From NCBI RefSeq assembly GCF_003194585.1, contig NZ_QHKZ01000005.1, forward strand, positions 124,001-188,000: DNA of 64,000 bases, read 5' to 3'. This document shows, in pieces, positions 33,936 to 41,871 of the stretch. Position 1 is the stretch's first letter, and each line of letters starts with the position of its first letter. Both the position numbers and the translations under genes were made by a program. The notes below the pieces were generated by a model. The model searched no databases. It saw nothing but the letters and a program-made list of their open reading frames with translations, and was not told where the DNA came from. The DNA is from Nocardioides daejeonensis. Lineage in GTDB: Bacteria > Actinomycetota > Actinomycetes > Propionibacteriales > Nocardioidaceae.

Positions 33936-34508
33936 CACAGGTCGCCCCAGGTGGGCCAGCAGCCGCTCCCCCGGAGTCGCGTCGTACGCCGTCTCGAGAG
34001 CGGGCGCGAACCGGCCGGGACGGTCGGCGCTCGCCAACAGCAGCCGGGCTCCGGGGAGCAGGCCTTCGGCAAGATCGTCGGGCAGTGCGCGGAGTGTGTG
34101 GCTGCGTGAGTCGTGCGCGAGGCCGGCGGTCTGCATCACGTCCCAGCCGTGCACCGTGATCTCTACGGCTGCGGCGTGCAGGAGCACATCGGCGTGGAGC
34201 GCCTGGTCGTGGACCCACACGTCGGCCGCGGAGGGGGCCGTCCACGCGGCCAGGAGGGCGCATGCCTTGCCGCGCAGCTCGTCGATGCGTGTGGTGTGTG
34301 ACGGGACCGAGCCGAGTGCGACGAACCCGCAGCTCGCCTCGGTGAAGGCGTCCAGCCCGTCGGACATGTGGGCGAGGAGGTCGCCGAGGTTCCACGCGGT
34401 GCACGGGGTGCGCGCGGTGAGCGGGATCCCCTCGGCGTCGTACAGCGCCTGGCGGGTCCAGCCGATCGCCCGTTCCAGCAGTGCCACCGGTGTGGTGGCG
34501 CAGGTCAT
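33888..34508 (-). CDS. TIGR03086/DinB-like, mycothiol-dependent-isomerase-type protein
   Basis: 206 residues. Begins LLERAIGWTRQALYDAEG, with TPCTAWNLGDLLAHMSDGLDAF (metal-ligand His in LLAHM) and later LHADVLLHAAAVEITVHGWDVMQ (two more His). The three-His arrangement is the metal site of the DinB/maleylpyruvate-isomerase N-terminal fold, which in actinobacteria often uses mycothiol. Ends with a variable tail in the overlap with the nitroreductase. Start ATG overlaps the sigma-factor stop at 34505-34508 (ATGA), so the two are coupled. The reaction is unknown. Confidence 0.82.
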   Translation of the reverse strand: MTCATTPVALLERAIGWTRQALYDAEGIPLTARTPCTAWNLGDLLAHMSDGLDAFTEASCGFVALGSVPSHTTRIDELRGKACALLAAWTAPSAADVWVHDQALHADVLLHAAAVEITVHGWDVMQTAGLAHDSRSHTLRALPDDLAEGLLPGARLLLASADRPGRFAPALETAYDATPGERLLAHLGRPVSGRTERKGPFPIRKR

Positions 34509-35509
34509 CGCGGGCTGGTGGTCGCTACGGGCAGGTCAGCACGGTGCAGCACCCCCGGCAGCCCGAACGCCTCGAAGAGGCGGGGGTCGAAGAAAGCCGA
34601 CACGTGCCGGACCCGCTCGCCTTCCAGGTGTAGCACCTGGAGGTGGAAGGGACGGTAGGTGCCGTCCGGCTGCGCCATGTAGAGGCCGAAGGCGGGCTGG
34701 CCGTTGGCCATCGTGGGCAGCATCGGCATGTCGTGGACGCCACCGGGGCACTGGGTGTCGATCAGCTCGCCGATGGTGACGTTGCCCTGGTACCAGCCGG
34801 TGAAGGGCGGCATCTCCCAGACAGCGTCGACGGTCAGCAGCTTGACGATCCGGTCGATGTCCTTGTGCCAGAAGGCGTCGACGTACTCCTTGAGCATCGC
34901 CTCCTGCCGGGCATCGAGATCGGGCTCGACGGTGTCTTCGGTGAGACCCGCGCTCGCGAGCTGCGCGTGCGCTCGTTGGAGCGCGGAGTTGACGGCGGCG
35001 GGGGTGGTCTCGAGGGCCTCGGCCACCTCCTTGGCCGACCAGCGCAGGACGTCGCGCAGGATCAGCACGGCACGCTGTCGTGCCGGAAGGTGCTGGAGGG
35101 CGGCGACGAAGGCGAGACGGATCGAGTCGCGTTCGGTGACCACCACGGCGGCGTCCGGGACCGGCTCCAGCCACGGGATCTCCTGGTCGGAGACGAGCTC
35201 GTCGCCCACGTGGGAGTCTGAGGTGCCGAGGCCGCTGGGCAGTGGCCGCCGCTGCTTGCCGTCGAGGTTGGTCAGGCACACGTTGGTGGCGATCCGATAG
35301 AGCCAGGTGCGCACCGAGGAGCGACCCTCGAAACCGTGGAACGCCCGCCATGCGCGCAGGTAGGTCTCCTGCACGAGGTCCTCCGCCTCGTGCAGCGACC
35401 CGGTCATCCGGTAGCAGTGCGCCAGGAGCTCGCGCCGGTGGGTGTTGGCGAGCTCGCGAAACTCGTCCTCGTTGCCGACGCCTGCGGCTGCTTCTAGCTT
35501 GCTGGTCAC
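34505..35509 (-). CDS. ECF-type RNA polymerase sigma factor with SnoaL-like C-terminal domain
   Basis: 334 residues. Region 2: ELLAHCYRMTGSLHEAEDLVQETYLRAWRAFHGFEGRSSVRTWLYRIATNVCL. Region 4: LPARQRAVLILRDVLRWSAKEVAEALETTPAAVNSALQRAH. The C-terminal part (from about 210: LDARQEAMLKEYVDAFWHKDIDRIVKLLTVDAVWEMPPFTGWYQG) is a SnoaL/NTF2-like fold, as in TIGR02960 and ECF41-type factors, where it replaces an anti-sigma factor. GTG 35509 was chosen over ATG 35572 because AGGAGG lies 5-6 bases before it. It is the leader of the operon with the DinB-like protein. Confidence 0.9.
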   Translation of the reverse strand: MTSKLEAAAGVGNEDEFRELANTHRRELLAHCYRMTGSLHEAEDLVQETYLRAWRAFHGFEGRSSVRTWLYRIATNVCLTNLDGKQRRPLPSGLGTSDSHVGDELVSDQEIPWLEPVPDAAVVVTERDSIRLAFVAALQHLPARQRAVLILRDVLRWSAKEVAEALETTPAAVNSALQRAHAQLASAGLTEDTVEPDLDARQEAMLKEYVDAFWHKDIDRIVKLLTVDAVWEMPPFTGWYQGNVTIGELIDTQCPGGVHDMPMLPTMANGQPAFGLYMAQPDGTYRPFHLQVLHLEGERVRHVSAFFDPRLFEAFGLPGVLHRADLPVATTSPR

Positions 35510-35662
35510 CCGTGCCTCCTCGACATCCGAAGTCTTGCAGGACTTACGACTCGGCGACACCCGTGAATTCATCGCTCATGCTCCGATGAGTTCTCTGCCC
35601 CCGGTCGGTCGACATGGACAACACCGCACCGCCAGGGTGCGGAGACAACCTGAGGAGGCCCC

Positions 35663-36058
35663 ATGAGCCGGATGATCTTCCCGAACCTTCCCGTCACCGA
35701 CGTCCAGCGCAGCCGCGACTTCTGGACCGGGCTCGGCTTCGAGTTCAACGACCAGTTCAGCGACGAGAACGCCGCCTGCCTGGTGATCAACGAGCTGGCC
35801 AGCGTGATGCTGCTTCGTACCGACTTCTTCCACAGCTTCCACAACACCCAGCCGCATACCGGCACCTCAGTGCTGATCGCCGTCTCCACCGAGTCCCGCG
35901 ACGAGGTCGATGCCTTGTGCGAGCAGGCCGCGGCAGGAGGCGCCCGCTTCGTCGAGGACGGGCAGGAGCAGGGCCCGATGTACTCCCGCTCCTTCGCCGA
36001 CCCGGACGGTCACATCTGGGAGATCATGTGGATGGACATGGCTGCCATGGCGGGTTGA
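35663..36058 (+). CDS. VOC-family protein
   Basis: 131 residues. MIFPNLPVTDVQRSRDFWTGLGFEFNDQFSDENAACLVIN at the N-terminus and SFADPDGHIWEIMWMDMAAM at the C-terminus, the usual shape of small bleomycin-resistance/glyoxalase-like proteins. His in DGHIWE and Glu in WEIMWM are possible metal ligands. ATG 35663 follows TGAGGAGGCCCC, a strong ribosome-binding site. It is divergent from the sigma-factor gene. No specific substrate can be proposed; in such pairs it may be a sigma-factor target. Confidence 0.85.
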   Translation: MSRMIFPNLPVTDVQRSRDFWTGLGFEFNDQFSDENAACLVINELASVMLLRTDFFHSFHNTQPHTGTSVLIAVSTESRDEVDALCEQAAAGGARFVEDGQEQGPMYSRSFADPDGHIWEIMWMDMAAMAG

Positions 36059-36074
36059 GCACGTCGCCCGCGCG

Positions 36075-37607
36075 TCAGCGTCTGCCGAGCGCGAGGGCCC
36101 GCTCGGCAGCCGGCCGGGCCAGCTCCCGGTCGGCGGGGACCAGCCCGATCCGGGTCCGTCGGTCGAGCAGGTCGTCGACGTCGACCGCACCTTCGTGGGT
36201 GACCCCGAAGACGAGCTCCGCCAGGGTCGTCGGCAGGTGCGGTGCGACGGGAGCGAGCAGCTCCTCCTCGCTCAGGCCGGTCACCGCGACGGCGTCGGCG
36301 AGGACGTAGCCTGCCTCGGTGCCGAACCGCCGGACCAGGCGTCCGGGCGCCTCCAGCGCCGCGAGGAGCTGCCGGTCGGCGGCTCCGAGCAGGGGGGTCT
36401 CCTTGGTGACGCAGCGCTCGGGAGCGAGTCCGGTGGCGTCCACGGCGTCCTCGGCCATCTGCCGGTAGGTGGTCAGCTTGCCGCCGACCACCGTGATCAC
36501 GCCGGTCTCGGAGGTGAGCACGGCGTGCTCGCGGGAGAGGTCCGCGGTCGACCCACCGGCGTCGAGCAGCGGCCGTAGGCCGGCGAACGCCCCGACGACG
36601 TCGCTGCGCCGCAGCGGCCGCTCGAAGGCAGCAGCGACGACGTCGAGGAGGAAGCCGATCTCCGACTCCGTCGGCTCCGGTACGTCGGGGATCGTCTCGT
36701 CATCCAGCGGCTCGTCGGTGAGCCCGACGTAGTAGGTGCCGTCAGGCTGGGGGAGCACCATCAGGAAGCGATTGACCGAGTCGGGCACCGGCACGGTCAC
36801 GGTCGCCCTCAGCCCGGGCAGCGTGTCGGCGCGCAGCACCAGGTGGGTGCCCCGGCTCGGCCGCAGCTTCACGTCGACGAGGCTGCCGGCCCAGACGCCG
36901 GTCGCGTTGATCACCGCCCGCGCTGCGACGGTGCGAGTCTCGCCGGTCAGCTCGTCGCGGACCGTCACAGCGTGCCCGGTCGCGGAGACCACGCGTGCGC
37001 GGGTGCGCACCTCGGCGCCGTACGCCGCGGCGGTGCGGGCGATGCAGGTGACCAACCGGGCGTCGTCCTCGAGCTGGCCGTCCCAGGAGAGCAGGCCGCC
37101 GCGCAGCCCCGCCACGCGTAGACCGGGGGCGAGCGCGAGGGTCTCCGCCCGCGAGATGCGGCGTGGGGGTGGCAGTGTGGCGCGGTCGGTCCGGGCGCCG
37201 CGCCGCAGCACGTCGCCGGCGAGGAATCCGGCCCTGGCCAACGCGGCCTGGGGCCGGGAGACGCTGGACATCAGGGGCAGCAGCATCGGGTTGGCATGGG
37301 TGAGGTGCGGGGCCGTGGTCTCCATCAGGATGCCGCGTTCGACCGCGCTCTCGTGGGCGACGCCGACCTGGAGCTTGGCGAGGTAGCGCAGGCCGCCGTG
37401 GACCAGCTTCGACGACCAGCGGGAGGTGCCGAAGGCGACGTCGTGCGCGTCGAGCGCCACCACGCGCAGTCCGCGGGTAGCGCCGTCGAGGGCCACTCCC
37501 GCGCCGGTGACGCCGAGGCCGATGACGACGAGGTCGGCCTCGGTGGGCAGGTCGGCGAGTCCGGCGCGGATCCGCCCGGACGCGCTGCGGGGGCCGGTGT
37601 CGTTCAT
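36075..37607 (-). CDS. glpD: Glycerol-3-phosphate dehydrogenase (FAD-dependent)
   Basis: 510 residues. FAD-binding Rossmann motif VVIGLGVTGAGVALDGATRGLRVVALDAHDVAFGTSRWSSKLVHGGLRYL at residues 27-76 is diagnostic. It includes the active-site KLVHGGLRYL. C-terminal GGKLTTYRQMAEDAVDATG is also typical. It oxidises sn-glycerol-3-phosphate to dihydroxyacetone phosphate at the membrane and passes electrons to quinone. Start ATG 37607 overlaps the upstream tetR stop (ATGA). The frame is open upstream to 38813, but homologous sequence begins here. With the divergent flavoprotein and lipid kinase genes it copies the order of M. tuberculosis Rv2249c-Rv2252. Confidence 0.93.
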   Translation of the reverse strand: MNDTGPRSASGRIRAGLADLPTEADLVVIGLGVTGAGVALDGATRGLRVVALDAHDVAFGTSRWSSKLVHGGLRYLAKLQVGVAHESAVERGILMETTAPHLTHANPMLLPLMSSVSRPQAALARAGFLAGDVLRRGARTDRATLPPPRRISRAETLALAPGLRVAGLRGGLLSWDGQLEDDARLVTCIARTAAAYGAEVRTRARVVSATGHAVTVRDELTGETRTVAARAVINATGVWAGSLVDVKLRPSRGTHLVLRADTLPGLRATVTVPVPDSVNRFLMVLPQPDGTYYVGLTDEPLDDETIPDVPEPTESEIGFLLDVVAAAFERPLRRSDVVGAFAGLRPLLDAGGSTADLSREHAVLTSETGVITVVGGKLTTYRQMAEDAVDATGLAPERCVTKETPLLGAADRQLLAALEAPGRLVRRFGTEAGYVLADAVAVTGLSEEELLAPVAPHLPTTLAELVFGVTHEGAVDVDDLLDRRTRIGLVPADRELARPAAERALALGRR

Positions 37608-38176
37608 GGGCGCAGTCCCTTGGTGAGCAGCCGCGCGAAGGTGGCGTCGAGAGTGTCGAGGTCGACGTCGTCGCCGGTCATCGTCTCGGCGGAGAGCGCC
37701 AGGCCGTGTGCGGTCAGCACGATGGTGCGGGCCAGCGCGGCGGGGTCGCCGGCGACGACGGTGCCGGCCACCTGGGCGGCGCCGACGACCCCGGTGAGCA
37801 CGTCGAGGATCGCCTGCTGGGAGCGGCCGCGTCGCTCCAGCAGGTAGGGGAGCAACAGTTCGGGATCGACGTCGAGAACCCGGCGGAAGAGCTCGTTGCC
37901 GCGCAGCGCGCGGATCAGGGCGAGGACGCCCTCGGCGATGGTCTCGGGGCTGGGCTCGTCGGTCTCGATGGGACCGATGCCCGCCGTCATCTCCGCCCAC
38001 TCGCGCGTCATCAGGTCGCCCATCAGTGTGGACATGTCGGGCCAGGCGCGATAGATCGTCATCCGGGACACCCCGGCGCGACGGGCGATGTCGGTGAGCG
38101 TCGCACGCTTCCACCCGACGTCGAGCAGCGCCTCTCGGGCCGCATCCAGATAACTGTTGTGACGAAGTGACGTCAT
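37604..38176 (-). CDS. TetR-family regulator
   Basis: 190 residues. DNA-binding domain: MTSLRHNSYLDAAREALLDVGWKRATLTDIARRAGVSRMTIYRAWPDMSTLM. The remainder is a helical ligand-binding region. It starts at 38176, inside the palindrome 38174-38196. A TACAGT hexamer followed by seven bases and ATG suggests a leaderless transcript. It is co-transcribed with glpD and is divergent from the flavoprotein gene, only 17 bp between start codons. Autoregulation together with control of both operons is likely. Corresponds by position to Rv2250c. Confidence 0.9.
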   Translation of the reverse strand: MTSLRHNSYLDAAREALLDVGWKRATLTDIARRAGVSRMTIYRAWPDMSTLMGDLMTREWAEMTAGIGPIETDEPSPETIAEGVLALIRALRGNELFRRVLDVDPELLLPYLLERRGRSQQAILDVLTGVVGAAQVAGTVVAGDPAALARTIVLTAHGLALSAETMTGDDVDLDTLDATFARLLTKGLRP

Positions 38177-38196
38177 GTGTAACACTGTAACACATG
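38174..38196. promoter_or_regulatory. Operator palindrome spanning both divergent start codons
   Basis: The 23-bp stretch has symmetric outer arms CATGTGT (38174-38180) and ACACATG (38190-38196, partly shared with the repeated GTAACAC words at 38179-38185 and 38187-38193). Each end is itself a start codon: the CAT of tetR and the ATG of the flavoprotein gene. Promoter -10 elements must lie within it. One TetR dimer bound here would shut both genes off. Confidence 0.72.
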
Positions 38197-39765
38197 ACCA
38201 CTGAGATGCACCCGACCCGCTGGGGCGACCCGGCCGAGGCAGCCCCGCTCCCGCAGGCCACCCGTGACCTGGTGGAGCTCGCACTCGGCGTCCGTGACTC
38301 TCCCGCCGTCGAGCATGCCGCACTTCCTCCGTCCGGGATCTCCGCCGAGGTGCTCGCGGAGCTGCGAGCGCTGCTCGGCGACGACCAGGTGCTGACAGAC
38401 GACGACACCCGTCGCCTGCGGACGCGCGGCAAGTCGACCCCCGACCTGCTTCGGGCCCGCCAGGGTGACCTGAGCGATGCCCCCGACGCAGTGGTCCGCC
38501 CGGCCACCCATGCTGACGTCCGGGCTCTGCTCGATCTTGCGGTCCGGCACCGGCTCGCTGTCGTCCCCTTCGGGGGCGGCACCTCGGTGACCGGCGGCCT
38601 GGTGGCCCGTCGCGAAGGCCTTGCCGGCGTCCTCTCCCTGGACCTGTGCCGGATGAAGGCGCTGCGCGACGTCGACCTCACCTCGATGACCGCCGTCCTC
38701 GAGCCCGGGCTGCGCGGACCCGAGGCCGAGGCCCTGCTCGCCGAGCACGGACTCACGCTGGGCCACTTCCCGCAGTCCTTCGAGTACGCCTCGATCGGTG
38801 GCTTCGCGGCCACCCGCTCCAGCGGCCAGTCCAGTGCCGGCTACGGCCGCTTCGACGCGCTGGTGGTCGGGCTCACGATGGCCACACCTCAGGGCACCCT
38901 CGAGCTCGGCTCAGCGCCGGCCAACGCCGCTGGCCCCGACCTGCGGCAGCTGGTGCTCGGCTCCGAGGGGACCCTCGGCGTGATCACCGCCGTGCGGGTG
39001 CGGGTGCGACCGCGTCCGACGATCAAGGTCTACGAGGGCTGGCAGTTCGACTCCTTCGCCGTCGGCGCCGACGCGATGCGCACGCTGGCCCAGGCCGGCC
39101 TGCTGCCCACCGTGATCCGCCTCTCGGACGAGAACGAGACGGCACTCAACCTGGCCAGCCAGTCCGACGTCGGCGGCTCCGCTGCAGGCGGTTGCCTGAT
39201 GATCGTCGGCCACGAGGGTGTCGACGCGGAGCTGATCGAGGCCCGTCGCGGCCTCGTCACCGCCCAGCTCACGAGGCTCGGCGGCACCGCGCTCGGCGAG
39301 GAGCGCGGACAGGCCTGGGCGGAAGGACGGTTCCATGCGCCGTACCTCCGGGACTCGCTGCTCGATGTCGGCGTGCTGGTGGAGACGCTGGAGACGGCGA
39401 CCTTCTGGAGCAACCGGGAGCGGCTGTACGGCGCGGTCAAGGCGGCACTGACCGAGAAGCTCGGCGAGCAGACCCTGGTGCTGTGCCACATCAGCCACGT
39501 CTACGAGACCGGCTGCTCGCTCTACTTCACCGTCGCTGCGCCCGGGGGCGAGACGCCGTTGGAGACCTGGCAGGGCGCCAAGGCCGCTGCCACGCAGGCG
39601 ATGGTCGACGCCGGCGCGACGGTGACGCACCACCATGCCGTGGGCAGCGACCACAAGCAGTGGTTCGCGCAGGAGATCGGCCCGGTCGGCGTCCAAGTGC
39701 TGCGCGCGGTCAAGCGCGAGCTGGACCCGACCGGCGTGCTCAACCCGGGCGTGATGATCCCGTGA
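38194..39765 (+). CDS. FAD-binding oxidase, alkyl-DHAP-synthase-like (Rv2251-type flavoprotein)
   Basis: 523 residues. PCMH-type FAD domain: VVRPATHADVRALLDLAVRHRLAVVPFGGGTSVTGGL near residue 97, then RATRSSGQSSAGYGRFDALVVGLTMATPQGTLELG and GSEGTLGVITAVRVRVRP, with no His-containing covalent FAD site evident. C-terminal region has HHHAVGSDHKQWF and ends in GVLNPGVMIP, both typical of alkylglycerone-phosphate synthases. In eukaryotes that enzyme makes ether lipids from acyl-DHAP; in actinobacteria the role is unproven. The start at 38194 lies in the operator; ATG 38206 is an alternative start. Its stop overlaps the lipid-kinase start (GTGA). Confidence 0.87.
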   Translation: MTTEMHPTRWGDPAEAAPLPQATRDLVELALGVRDSPAVEHAALPPSGISAEVLAELRALLGDDQVLTDDDTRRLRTRGKSTPDLLRARQGDLSDAPDAVVRPATHADVRALLDLAVRHRLAVVPFGGGTSVTGGLVARREGLAGVLSLDLCRMKALRDVDLTSMTAVLEPGLRGPEAEALLAEHGLTLGHFPQSFEYASIGGFAATRSSGQSSAGYGRFDALVVGLTMATPQGTLELGSAPANAAGPDLRQLVLGSEGTLGVITAVRVRVRPRPTIKVYEGWQFDSFAVGADAMRTLAQAGLLPTVIRLSDENETALNLASQSDVGGSAAGGCLMIVGHEGVDAELIEARRGLVTAQLTRLGGTALGEERGQAWAEGRFHAPYLRDSLLDVGVLVETLETATFWSNRERLYGAVKAALTEKLGEQTLVLCHISHVYETGCSLYFTVAAPGGETPLETWQGAKAAATQAMVDAGATVTHHHAVGSDHKQWFAQEIGPVGVQVLRAVKRELDPTGVLNPGVMIP

Positions 39766-40658
39766 CGCGCGCGTTCACCTTCTTGGTCAACCCGACCTCG
39801 GGTGGCGGGGCCGCACCGCGCGCGGTCGTTCCGGTCGCGCGGGCGCTGCGGGATGCCGGTGCCCGGGTGGAGGTGACCTACTCGCCGGGGCCGAAGGCGA
39901 CGGTGGCGTTGGTGGCGGAGGCCGTCGAGCGTGGCGACGTCGTCGTCTCGGTCGGTGGCGACGGCATGCTCTCCTCGATCGCCGGGCAGGTGGCCGCCAC
40001 GGGCGGCACCCTCGGCGTCGTGCCTGCCGGACGAGGCAACGACTTCGCCCGGATGCTCGGGCTCCCCGACGCCCCCGACGAGATCGCACGCATTCTGCTC
40101 GAGGCCGAGCCCCGGCGAATCGACCTGGTCGAGGTCGACCTTCCCGACGGCTCCTCACGAGTGGTTGCGGGATCGGTGTACGCAGGCGTCGATGCCCACG
40201 CCTCGGAGATCGTCGACCGGATCCGCTGGATGCCACGCAAGCTGCAGTACCCGGTGGCTGCCGTGCGCGCACTGGCAGCCTTCCGGCCGGTCGCGGGCAC
40301 GGTCACCGTCGACGGCGAGACCCACCGGGTACGTGCCGCGACCGTGGTGACGGCCAACTCGGCCTTCTACGGCTCGGGCATGAAGATCGCGCCACCTGCC
40401 GTCCTCGACGACGGGGAGCTCGACATCGTGGTCATCGCCGCAGCCGGCAAGCTCGACCTGATCCGCTCCCTGCCCAAGGTGTACGACGGCTCCCACGTCG
40501 CGCTCGACGAGGTGACGGTGCTGCGCGGTCGTGAGATCACGCTGGCGATGGAGCGCCCGGTCGCTGTCGGCGGGGACGGCGAGCCGCTGGGGGTCCTGCG
40601 TCCCGGTGAGCCGTGGACGATCCGCGTGCTCCCCGCTGCGCTCTCCCTGCTTTCCTGA
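39762..40658 (+). CDS. Diacylglycerol kinase-family lipid kinase (Rv2252-type)
   Basis: 298 residues. DAGK catalytic motifs: FLVNPTSGGGAAPRAV near the N-terminus, VVSVGGDGMLSSIAGQVAATGGTLGVVPAGRGNDFARMLGLP (GGDG and GRGND), later ANSAFYGSGMKIAPPAVLDDGELDIVVI. It transfers phosphate from ATP to diacylglycerol or a related lipid; the M. tuberculosis counterpart acts in phosphatidylinositol mannoside synthesis. GTG 39762 overlaps the flavoprotein stop. Together with glpD and the flavoprotein it forms a lipid-phosphate set. Confidence 0.9.
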   Translation: MTRAFTFLVNPTSGGGAAPRAVVPVARALRDAGARVEVTYSPGPKATVALVAEAVERGDVVVSVGGDGMLSSIAGQVAATGGTLGVVPAGRGNDFARMLGLPDAPDEIARILLEAEPRRIDLVEVDLPDGSSRVVAGSVYAGVDAHASEIVDRIRWMPRKLQYPVAAVRALAAFRPVAGTVTVDGETHRVRAATVVTANSAFYGSGMKIAPPAVLDDGELDIVVIAAAGKLDLIRSLPKVYDGSHVALDEVTVLRGREITLAMERPVAVGGDGEPLGVLRPGEPWTIRVLPAALSLLS

Positions 40659-40767
40659 GCTTTGCAGCCTCGTTCGTGCGTGTGAACTCGCGCGAGGGTG
40701 TGCCGACCTGACAGATTTTCCTGCGCGACCTCTGCCGTCCGGTTCCGGCCACGCGCCGCTGGCATGG

Positions 40768-41469
40768 TCAGCCCGAGGCGGCGAAGGTCCACAGCAGGAG
40801 GTGGGCGGTGCTTCCAGCGGCGAGCATCGCCCCCTCCGCCCGCAGGCGTACGGCGTCGCCGGCGGTCAGCTCCACCGGGTCGCCCGACGCCGGGGTCAGG
40901 GTCACCTGCCCGTCGGCGACGAAGAGGTGGGCGTGCGGCACGTCGGGCACCTCGAGTGCCCCACCTCGGGGAGGAGAGGCGGCCCAGAAGGTAGCGCCTG
41001 TCGCGGCGATCCGTGCCGCGCCGTCGGCTCCGCCGGCGACGGGCGTCCATGCCTCGCTCAGGCTGACGGCGCCCGAGGAGTAGCTCGGCTCTCCGCCGGG
41101 CTCGTCGGGCATCAGCCAGGTCTGCAGGAACCGGGTCGGTCCGGAGGCGGCGTCGACGGTCTCCGCATGCACCACCCCGGAACCGGCGGACATCGTCTGG
41201 ACCGTGCCCGGTGTGATCACGCCGGCGTGGCCGCGGGAGTCCTGGTGGTGCAGCTCCCCGGAGAGCACCCAGGTCACGATCTCGATGTTCGAATGAGGGT
41301 GGTCGGGGTACCCGTGTCCGGGTTGGACGAGGTCGTCGTTGTGGCAGAGCAACAGACCGAAGCGCAGATTGGCCGGGTCGTAGTGGTTGCCGAACGATAG
41401 CGAGTGCCGGGTGTCCCGCCCCTCGGCGACGGTGCGGAACCGGTCGGCGGCGCGGCGTACCTCGATCAT
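40768..41469 (-). CDS. Pirin-family protein (cupin fold)
   Basis: 233 residues. Pirin signature: RHSLSFGNHYDPANLRFGLLLCHNDDLVQPGHGYPDHPHSNIEIVTWVLSGELHHQDSRGHAGVITPGTVQTMSAGSGVVHAE. His residues in HPHSN, HHQD and HAE bind the metal. Family members can be quercetinases or redox-responsive regulators. ATG 41469 was chosen over the upstream frame to 41556. On the minus strand GACAAT, six bases, then ATG suggests a leaderless transcript. Divergent from thioredoxin with back-to-back promoters. Confidence 0.9.
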   Translation of the reverse strand: MIEVRRAADRFRTVAEGRDTRHSLSFGNHYDPANLRFGLLLCHNDDLVQPGHGYPDHPHSNIEIVTWVLSGELHHQDSRGHAGVITPGTVQTMSAGSGVVHAETVDAASGPTRFLQTWLMPDEPGGEPSYSSGAVSLSEAWTPVAGGADGAARIAATGATFWAASPPRGGALEVPDVPHAHLFVADGQVTLTPASGDPVELTAGDAVRLRAEGAMLAAGSTAHLLLWTFAASG

Positions 41470-41475
41470 GGCCCC

Positions 41476-41496
41476 ATTGTCTCCACCGCCTACGCT
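41476..41496. promoter_or_regulatory. Back-to-back leaderless promoters of pirin and thioredoxin genes
   Basis: Leftward -10 GACAAT (41481-41476) ends six bases before the pirin ATG. Rightward -10 TACGCT (41491-41496) ends seven bases before the thioredoxin ATG 41504. Neither gene has room for a ribosome-binding site, so both transcripts are predicted to begin at or next to the start codon. Confidence 0.55.
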
Positions 41497-41503
41497 CGTC
41501 GTC

Positions 41504-41866
41504 ATGGGTGCCATCGAGCTGACCGCCGAGAACTTCGAGTCCACCATCACCGGCAACGAGATCGTGCTGGTCGACTTCTGGGCGTCCTGGTGCGGACCGT
41601 GCCGGCAGTTCGCCCCGATCTACGAGGCCGCCTCCGAGGCGAACGGCGACGTCGTCTTCGGCAGCATCAACACCGAGGAGGAGCAGCAGCTCTCCGCCGC
41701 CGCGCAGATCACCTCGATCCCGACCCTGATGGCCTTCAAGAAGGGCGAGCTGGTCTTCCGCGAGGCCGGCGCACTGCCTGCCGACGCGCTCGACCAGCTG
41801 ATCGCCGCCGTGCGTGACCTCGACATCGACGCGGTCAAGGCCGCGGCGGAGGCCGAGGGCAAGTAG
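41504..41866 (+). CDS. Thioredoxin
   Basis: 120 residues. Active site DFWASWCGPCRQFAPIYEAAS with Cys30 and Cys33, cis-proline segment SIPTLMAFKKGE. It reduces disulfides in cytosolic proteins, with electrons from thioredoxin reductase. No signal peptide. It is predicted to be leaderless (TACGCT, seven bases, ATG). The C-terminal tail RDLDIDAVKAAAEAEGK is longer than in Escherichia coli TrxA. A helicase gene follows 5 bp behind and is likely co-transcribed. Confidence 0.93.
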   Translation: MGAIELTAENFESTITGNEIVLVDFWASWCGPCRQFAPIYEAASEANGDVVFGSINTEEEQQLSAAAQITSIPTLMAFKKGELVFREAGALPADALDQLIAAVRDLDIDAVKAAAEAEGK

Positions 41867-41871
41867 CGCGA

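Noticed and set aside
37608..38813. Long upstream extension of the glpD frame
   Set aside because: It overlaps tetR and the flavoprotein gene; the FAD-binding domain starts just after ATG 37607.
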